A stretch of 64,000 nt of DNA from Thalassia testudinum (Eukaryota; Streptophyta; Magnoliopsida; Alismatales; Hydrocharitaceae): positions 45,022,001-45,086,000 of the forward strand of contig JAZHRO010000050.1 in NCBI GenBank assembly GCA_037157565.1, in the 5' to 3' direction. Of this stretch, positions 58,424 through 64,000 are shown piece after piece. The notes under the pieces were generated by a model. It saw only the letters and a program-made list of their open reading frames with translations, had not been told where the DNA came from and did not search any database. The translations under genes and the position numbers were made by a program. Positions within the stretch are counted from its first letter, which is position 1. Every line of letters begins with the position of its first letter.

Positions 58424-61094
58424 TGTTTCGTGTATGTTTTGTCGGGTTTTTAAAGGATGTCACGTTGTAGTATAGCCGAAAAAAAGTTCAAAACAAATAA
58501 AGAGTTTATTACTCGAAAATCGAAGTATCCAAGGTCGAACATAGGGAGCAATCTAGGTACTTTTAAAAACTTGAGAAAACAATTGGCTCAATGAGAGAAT
58601 TATAAAAATGAATTGCTAAAAAGAACAGAATTGGACGTCTGATTTCTGTATCAGACGTCTTAAAATGAAAGTCTTCTTCTTCTTTTGCTGTTGCGTGCCT
58701 CTGATCTTCTTCTTCTTTTGATTCTGTCTTCTATTAGTCCTTCTTCTTCTTCTGCCTTGCCTCTTTCTATTTCCTCTGCAGTATCTTCTTCTTCTTCCTT
58801 GGCGAGCCTTCTTCTTCTGAGTTCTCTTTTCTTCTGCACGGCCTCTCTTCTTCTGCTTCTTCTCTGCCTTGCCTTTTCCTCTGCTCAGCCTCTCTTCAGA
58901 GCTTCTTCCTTCTCCTTCTTGCGACCAAGTACTTAGCCTTTCTCCTTCGGCGCTCTGTTCCAGCACACAAGGCAGCAAAACCTATCCCTTCCCTCTACCC
59001 GCACGTATCTCTCTCTCTCTGCAAACCGCTCACAGGAAGCTCTCCCAGAGTCGGGTTAACGGGTCGGGTTGTGTACCCAGGGACTAGGCGCACCGGCGTG
59101 TTATGGTGCGTGAGGTGTGCTCGGTGGTGTCGAGTCGGATCCCGCCAGGTCCGCGATGTGAATCCGCGGACGAGGCGAGTGTGATGGGCGAGGGACCTCA
59201 CCCCAAGTGTATTCGGAGGCGATAAGGCTTATTCACAAAAATAATTTAAACCATTGAATCACTGCGAGGCTTACCGATGTGGGACTATCCTGGCGCCTTT
59301 CCTCGCGTGTGCCTGCAGGAAGACCTCTTCGCAATCTCCTCAGCTGCAGCCTCGATTCTCGTCGATTGCTGGCTGGCTGCCTTCGTAGGAGTCTCCCCAA
59401 TCCGCAGCAGCTGAAAGCCTGGAGCTCGAAAGAAGCTGCTTCAAGGTGGCTTTAATGGCGGTCGAGCCTCAGAACCTGTCAGACACGAATATGGCCTCTC
59501 GGCCTAATCAAACCACTGGGGAACCTTCGCTGTGGCATGGCGAAGGTGTTGAGCTGTGCGGCAGGCCGTGGGGTGACCTAGGCGTGCGTGCCTAGGTCGT
59601 CCTGTGGTCGGAAAGATGGGTGTGTTCGGTGGCGTGTTGAGTGAGTGCGGATGGACTGTGGAGGGGCGGAGGGCGTTCAGTGTGATGAGGCGGAGCTTCT
59701 GGGACGGTCGGCGAGTTGTGTGGAGCTGCGGATCGACGGGGGCAACTCGCCGGAGGGTGGCCGAAGAAGGGGAAGGTGATAGTGGTCAGGGACAGTCGAG
59801 GGTCGTTGTGAATGAAATAATGTGGGGAAAAGAAAGAGGGGAAGATGGGGAGTAATTATAACCTACTTACAGGGACGAAGGGGGCTGGAGAGGCGGGCAG
59901 TCGTATCGACTGTCACCGGAGAAGAAACACCCAGAGGGAGAGAGCAGCAACGAGGAAGTGGGTAGGGAGGCGTGCGCTTGGTGCGGCGCGACACAGGAAG
60001 ACGAGACGAAGCTGGCTCTACTGCTGGTATGGCAGCAGAGCGACGAGAAGGAGGAGTGGTCACCGGAGCTTGTGGGTTTCCTGCCGGAGAGGGAGGAGAG
60101 GAAATTTTGAGGGATTCTCCGCCAAGACAAGCTTGCCTCAAGCGGCTGGTCCTGGGGTTTCTTTTAAAGGTGCAAGCAGAGGGTCAGATGCACGGAGGTG
60201 AGCAAAGCTCTCACCGAAGGTCATCGCAGGTACAACACCCATACCTCTCGAGCGTTCGCACGAGATGTATGGTGTGAATCAGGGCATGGGGGGCTGCTCA
60301 GGCGATAGGGGACTTCTCAGGGAACCCCCCTTTCACATCTGAGAGCAGCTCCCTGGGGAAGCGAGGAGAAATCCTCCTCGAAACTTCGCCGGAGTATGGG
60401 TCTTCTGCTGCATTGGCAGAGGGATCGGAATGCAGAAAGTGACAACAAAAGTTGGGGGGTTTTCGAAAGGGTTTTCAAAAGTTAGGGACCAGAATGTAAT
60501 TAGGTGGACTATTTTGCAAAGTAGGTCAAGATGACCTTCCCTTAGGTCCAAATTTTGGTACAAACCTAATTTCGACCTAACGAATCCAATGGTAAAGTTG
60601 GATTTTAGGTTTGACCATGTTTGACTAGACATTTTGTGTAAAAACCCAATTTAGGTCAATTGATGAGCTAGGACCCTAATTTAGGTCAAACTAGGTTCCA
60701 GAGGCCAAATTGAATGTTCGAAACCCTAGGGGATATTTTTCCATGATTTTTAGAGGGTTTATTTGATTTTTATCCCGACTGGAACCTTGTTGAATTAAGA
60801 GGGTCTATTTTAGGGTTACCAAATGTCATTTAATTCCTAGATTGCACATGAACCCATTTCTGATTGATTCAACCCACTTTTTATCTTATTTAGACCATTT
60901 GACCTATGATCTGTCTCTGAGAAATTTCATTTATGTACTACAATGGTAAAATTGCAATTTTAACCTTTATTTCATGTTTTCTTCTCAGAACACTTATTCC
61001 TCCAATTAAGCCCTTTTCTAAGTCATGTAGGAGATTTTATTCTCTGTATTAGGTCAAAATGAGCTAGTTATGGCTCATGATGAGGTTCTTATCA
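58424..61094 (-). mobile_element. A'': solo LTR, A-related, minus strand
   Basis: Target duplication CCCTA at 58419-58423 and 61095-61099, perfect. On the minus strand it starts TGATAAGAACCTCATCATG and ends ACGAAACA; 2671 bp. It carries the hairpin GACGTCTGAT/ATCAGACGTC (58634-58659), the complement of the GAA-rich tract (58675-58960) and of the CTTCGCCGTG block (59524-59545). Open frames inside are not genes. Confidence 0.88.
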
Positions 61095-61099
61095 CCCTA

Positions 61100-62330
61100 C
61101 GAAGGTCTATTTAGACCTTTCAACAAAAATCTGGCGAGACTTTCCTTGATTCTTGGGAAAGATTTCAAGATCTCCTAAGAAGTTGCCCGCACCGCGAGAT
61201 CCCTTTATGGCAGCTCATGCAGATCTTCTATCATGGTTTAAAAGATCAAATTAGACATTTTGTCAATGCCTCGTGTGGCGGCAACTTCTTGAATAAAGAT
61301 GTTGAAAGTGCCTACGACCTTTTTGAAGAAATAAGTGAAAACTCATTTAATCAATCTTCCATGAACACATTTTGCAAAGCGCCAATCCTGCAGTTCGGTG
61401 TTCATGAAGTAGGCACTTCATCTATTCTTGTAAGCCAAGACGATCTTCAAATGATTGCACAAAAACTCTACCAGATGCACATTAATCAAAAGAAAATTGA
61501 GGAAAGACTCACCACATCAACCCCAGCTCCACACATTCCACATCTAACCCACCCTAACATTCCACGAAGAGAAAATTTGCACAATCTCAACACTACTTCT
61601 ACTAATTATTACTAGTATTTTGAGGTTGCTCATGATTCACTGGGGAATTACAACTATCCCAATCTTAACCCCACTCAAAATATTTCATCATCCAAGAGCC
61701 ATTTAGAAATTCTTCAATTGGAAGAATTACCCGAACCACTCCTGGAATAAACAAGTTCCTCCCCAACCAAACCAATTTAATGGGCATGGGTTTAATCCGA
61801 CCTTTCATCCTGGGCCATCCCAACAAGACATCAATGCCCAGATAATGAGAACCCTACAGGAAATGCAAACAAAGATGACAGAAGTAACCCACACCATCAC
61901 AAATCTGAATAATCAGATTGGGGTTACTCCCACTCAATGACCTACAAGACATCTACCCTCCCAACCCATGCCCAACCCTAATCATCATAGGAACCTGTAT
62001 CAGGGCAGAAATCAAAACTTTCATACCCAGCCTCACATAAATCCATCACCTCAGCAGCCCCCCAAGTTTCAACAACCACAAGCCCCCCCACATCCTCCAA
62101 ATAATAATCTGACTGCACATGCAGTTACGTTGAGGAGTGGGAAAACCGCCACTGATCCCGAGCCTTCACAAAAGCCTGGTGACATCCCATCCCTTTGCAC
62201 ATTGACTCTCCACCCCCCTATCAGGAAGAAAAAGAAATCTAAAGATCTCAAGACAAAATTTCTATCCCCTTTCCACAAGCTCTCCACCCCATCATCAATC
62301 AAAAAAAGAAATCTGAGCCCACCATAAAAG
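61100..62330 (+). pseudogene. gag: D gag, 3' part
   Basis: Resumes with SGETFLDSWERFQDLLRSCPH, then the frame 61217-61615: MQIFYHGLKDQIRHFVNAS, GGNFLNKDVESAYDLFEE, and a coiled segment (LQMIAQKLYQMHINQKKIEE). After broken frames with W-to-stop changes near 61750, the frame 61968-62327 gives the P/Q-rich tail and the Gag-tail motif AVTLRSGKTATDPEP. No zinc knuckle is seen. Confidence 0.8.
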
Positions 62331-63330
62331 AACTCATGGATTTATTTGGGCAAGTTCAAATTAATATCCCTCTCCTAGATGCAATCAAGTATATACCTGC
62401 CTACGCCAAATTTTTGAAGGAGATCTGTACTCCTAAAAGGCAGGAAAAAAATCTAGGATAGGTGCATCTTTCTGGGATAGTAAGCTTTATCATACAGAGC
62501 AAATTGCCTCCTAAGATGAAAGACCTGGGGGCGCCATTAATTTCAAAAATCTTGGTGCCTCAGTTAATATCATTCCCATGATTTTATTTGAAGAATTTCA
62601 TATCGGTGAACTTAAACCGGTTGAGGTTAACCTTCAATTAGCTGATCGATCTACAATCAAACCTCGTGAGATTGTTGAGGATGTTTTAGTCAAGGTCCAG
62701 AATTATGTCTTCCTCGCAGACCTTCTGGTCCTTGACATTGAGGTACTCGAATCTTTACTAAATTCCCCAATAATCCTTGGACAACCCTTTTCGGCCATTG
62801 CAAAGGCAAACATTAATTGCTACATAGGCGAAATGGATATCACCTATGTAGGCCAAACTATCACTCTTGATATTTTTAAATCCTCCAAGAGATTCCATGA
62901 TGATGATTTTTTTGACTCAGATACTGAAATTTCAAATTTGGTAGAGGAGACAATGTTGGTAGATACCCTTCCTGACCATAAATTTTTTGAGAAATCTGAC
63001 TCAGAATCAGTGGTCGGCAAAATCTTTGATTTGGAGACTTATCTTCACCAAAAATCCATTCCTAATGAACCCCCTGATCACCTTAACCCACCCACTCTTC
63101 CCTCACCCCACCTTTCTGCACTAACTTCACCCAATCCTCACCATTCCTTCCCTGACCCCTTTCCTATGCACTTGCCACCAGACCTACCCAAGTTTGGCAT
63201 TCAACCCAATTTAAAATCATGGCCAGACTCAGGCCACACTTATCATTTTCTATCAAATTTTGATCCCTATCTTCCTACCAATCAATTTTCCAAGGATCTG
63301 GAAGAAGACGCATTTTTTGCGAGCATCTAG
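62331..63330 (+). pseudogene. D protease remnant, active site lost
   Basis: The upstream block reads LMDLFGQVQINIPLLDAIKY and AYAKFLKEICTPKR. At the active site a deletion of about 15 codons with a frameshift removes the segment corresponding to [14 protein letters not shown] in A, leaving NLGASVNIIP: the catalytic aspartate is gone. The frame 62578-63330 continues the domain (LQLADRSTIKPREIVEDVLV, SPIILGQPF) and ends in an acidic then proline-rich tail of about 120 residues that I do not recognise. The stop at 63328-63330 is followed directly by the post-pol block, so RT, RNase H and integrase were removed cleanly at or near the protein end. Confidence 0.82.
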
Positions 63331-64000
63331 GTGTCCAATTATTTACATGATCATCCGTCTTCAGTGTATACCTTCACGCCTGGCTGAATGGCGTAAAAGA
63401 TAACACTAGATGGGAGGTCACCCATCATTTTTCCTGCTTTCTTTTTCCTTTCTTTTTCCATGTTTTAACCATCCTAAACCCAACTGCCTTTCACTAAGGT
63501 GATCCCTTCTCCCTCCTAATGCATGAGGACATTGCATATCTTAAGCATGGGGGGGTCTTTTTAAAATTTTGATGATCTATTTATAATTTTCAAAGCCTAA
63601 AAATATGCATTTTTCTTTAGTCATTTTAATTTCCTACTAGCATACCCAAAAAAATAATAAAAATGTTGAAAACTTTTTAAGGAAAATATTGAAATCAAGA
63701 CTAAGGCTAAAACTCACTTTTGGTACAATGGGATTTTATCTTTAACAGACTAGGGATAAGGATACGGATCTGATCATTATAATTCGAGGGTCTATCTTTA
63801 GATTAGATTAGATATCCTTCTCCAAAATTCCACTTAAACTCATGATAGTTCGGGTAACCTGATCCTCTTTTGTAATATGTAAAGTATCTGGCTTAGTTTT
63901 TTATTGAAAAACTTGCATTTCATGCAAAACTTCCTGTGCCAAATTTCACACACAAGACAACACCTAAAAACTACTAAAAATTGGAAAAACCCCCTTGTTT
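63331..64000 (+). other. D post-coding region to window end
   Basis: GCGTAAAAGATAACAC and the hairpin GATGGG-AGGTCA-CCCATC (63409-63426) match the block after the pol stop of A. The internal polypurine-like motif follows at 63525-63555. No gene; the 3' LTR is beyond the window. Confidence 0.75.

Larger units (their letters stand above)
54064..64000 (+). mobile_element. D: non-autonomous Athila-like element with gag and protease only (right end outside window)
   Basis: An LTR (to about 56090) is followed by a degenerate tRNA-Asp primer site, leader, gag (split by solo LTR A''), gag tail, protease, and at once the post-pol block with its hairpin and internal polypurine-like motif. RT, RNase H and integrase are absent. 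The left end of its LTR is uncertain and may lie a few tens of bases left of the B insertion (near 16877), because AGCTC-rich sequence starts there. B is inserted into, or at the edge of, this LTR. Confidence 0.7.

Noticed and set aside
58616..58978. 120-codon lysine/arginine-rich minus-strand frame resembling a nuclear protein
   Set aside because: Translation of the GAA-rich tract of LTR A''; simple-sequence artefact.

Overview
This window is repeat DNA from a flowering plant with a large, transposon-rich genome. I see no host gene, tRNA, rRNA or CRISPR array. Almost every base belongs to Ty3/gypsy LTR retrotransposons of the Athila type. The evidence is the polyprotein signature (DLGAS protease, FMDD reverse transcriptase, HHCC/DD35E integrase), a primer-binding site complementary to plant tRNA-Asp, LTRs of 1.5-2.8 kb, and a long non-coding stretch between pol and the 3' LTR. 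The rest is a broken CACTA (En/Spm) transposon. The species cannot be named from the sequence.

Layout, left to right. (1) R1, bases <1-14636, minus strand: a non-autonomous Athila-like element with no reverse transcriptase or integrase. Its 3' region holds a minus-strand solo LTR (F, 1361-8472), which holds a plus-strand solo LTR (C', 1691-6173), which holds another plus-strand solo LTR (A', 1892-4611). (2) 14637-16905: remnant of a CACTA transposon (DUF4218 and DUF4216 parts of a TNP2-type transposase, then a Transposase_24-like exon). (3) Element B, 16906-54058, target duplication GGACT, a host for later insertions. Its gag is split by element A (20624-33778, duplication GAGGC) and its 3' non-coding region by element E (37775-51959, duplication TGAGG/TAAGG). 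(4) Element D, from about 54064 or slightly left of B and running off the right edge, with gag and a broken protease but no RT or integrase. Its gag is split by a minus-strand solo LTR (A'', 58424-61094, duplication CCCTA).

Element A is the youngest. Outside indels its two LTRs differ at about eight bases by eye, and its gag-pol frame is open for about 5.5 kb except for two stop codons. Its 5' LTR has lost about 720 bp including the TATA box, so it is probably not transcribed from its own promoter. Element E has all pol domains but many stops, mostly CAG>TAG, CGA>TGA and TGG>TAG, the pattern expected from deamination of methylated cytosine. B, D and R1 are internally deleted.

The most interesting signal is a set of short RNA or DNA structures that recur in diverged families, in some cases with both stem arms changed together: a palindrome forming the first 17-24 bases of the LTRs; a GCTA-GGGAC-TAGC hairpin just before the 3' polypurine tract; a hairpin with an AGGCAN-type loop just after the pol stop, followed by a second polypurine-like motif; a hairpin over the primer-binding site; and a GTCGTCTGAT-type hairpin inside the A-family LTR.
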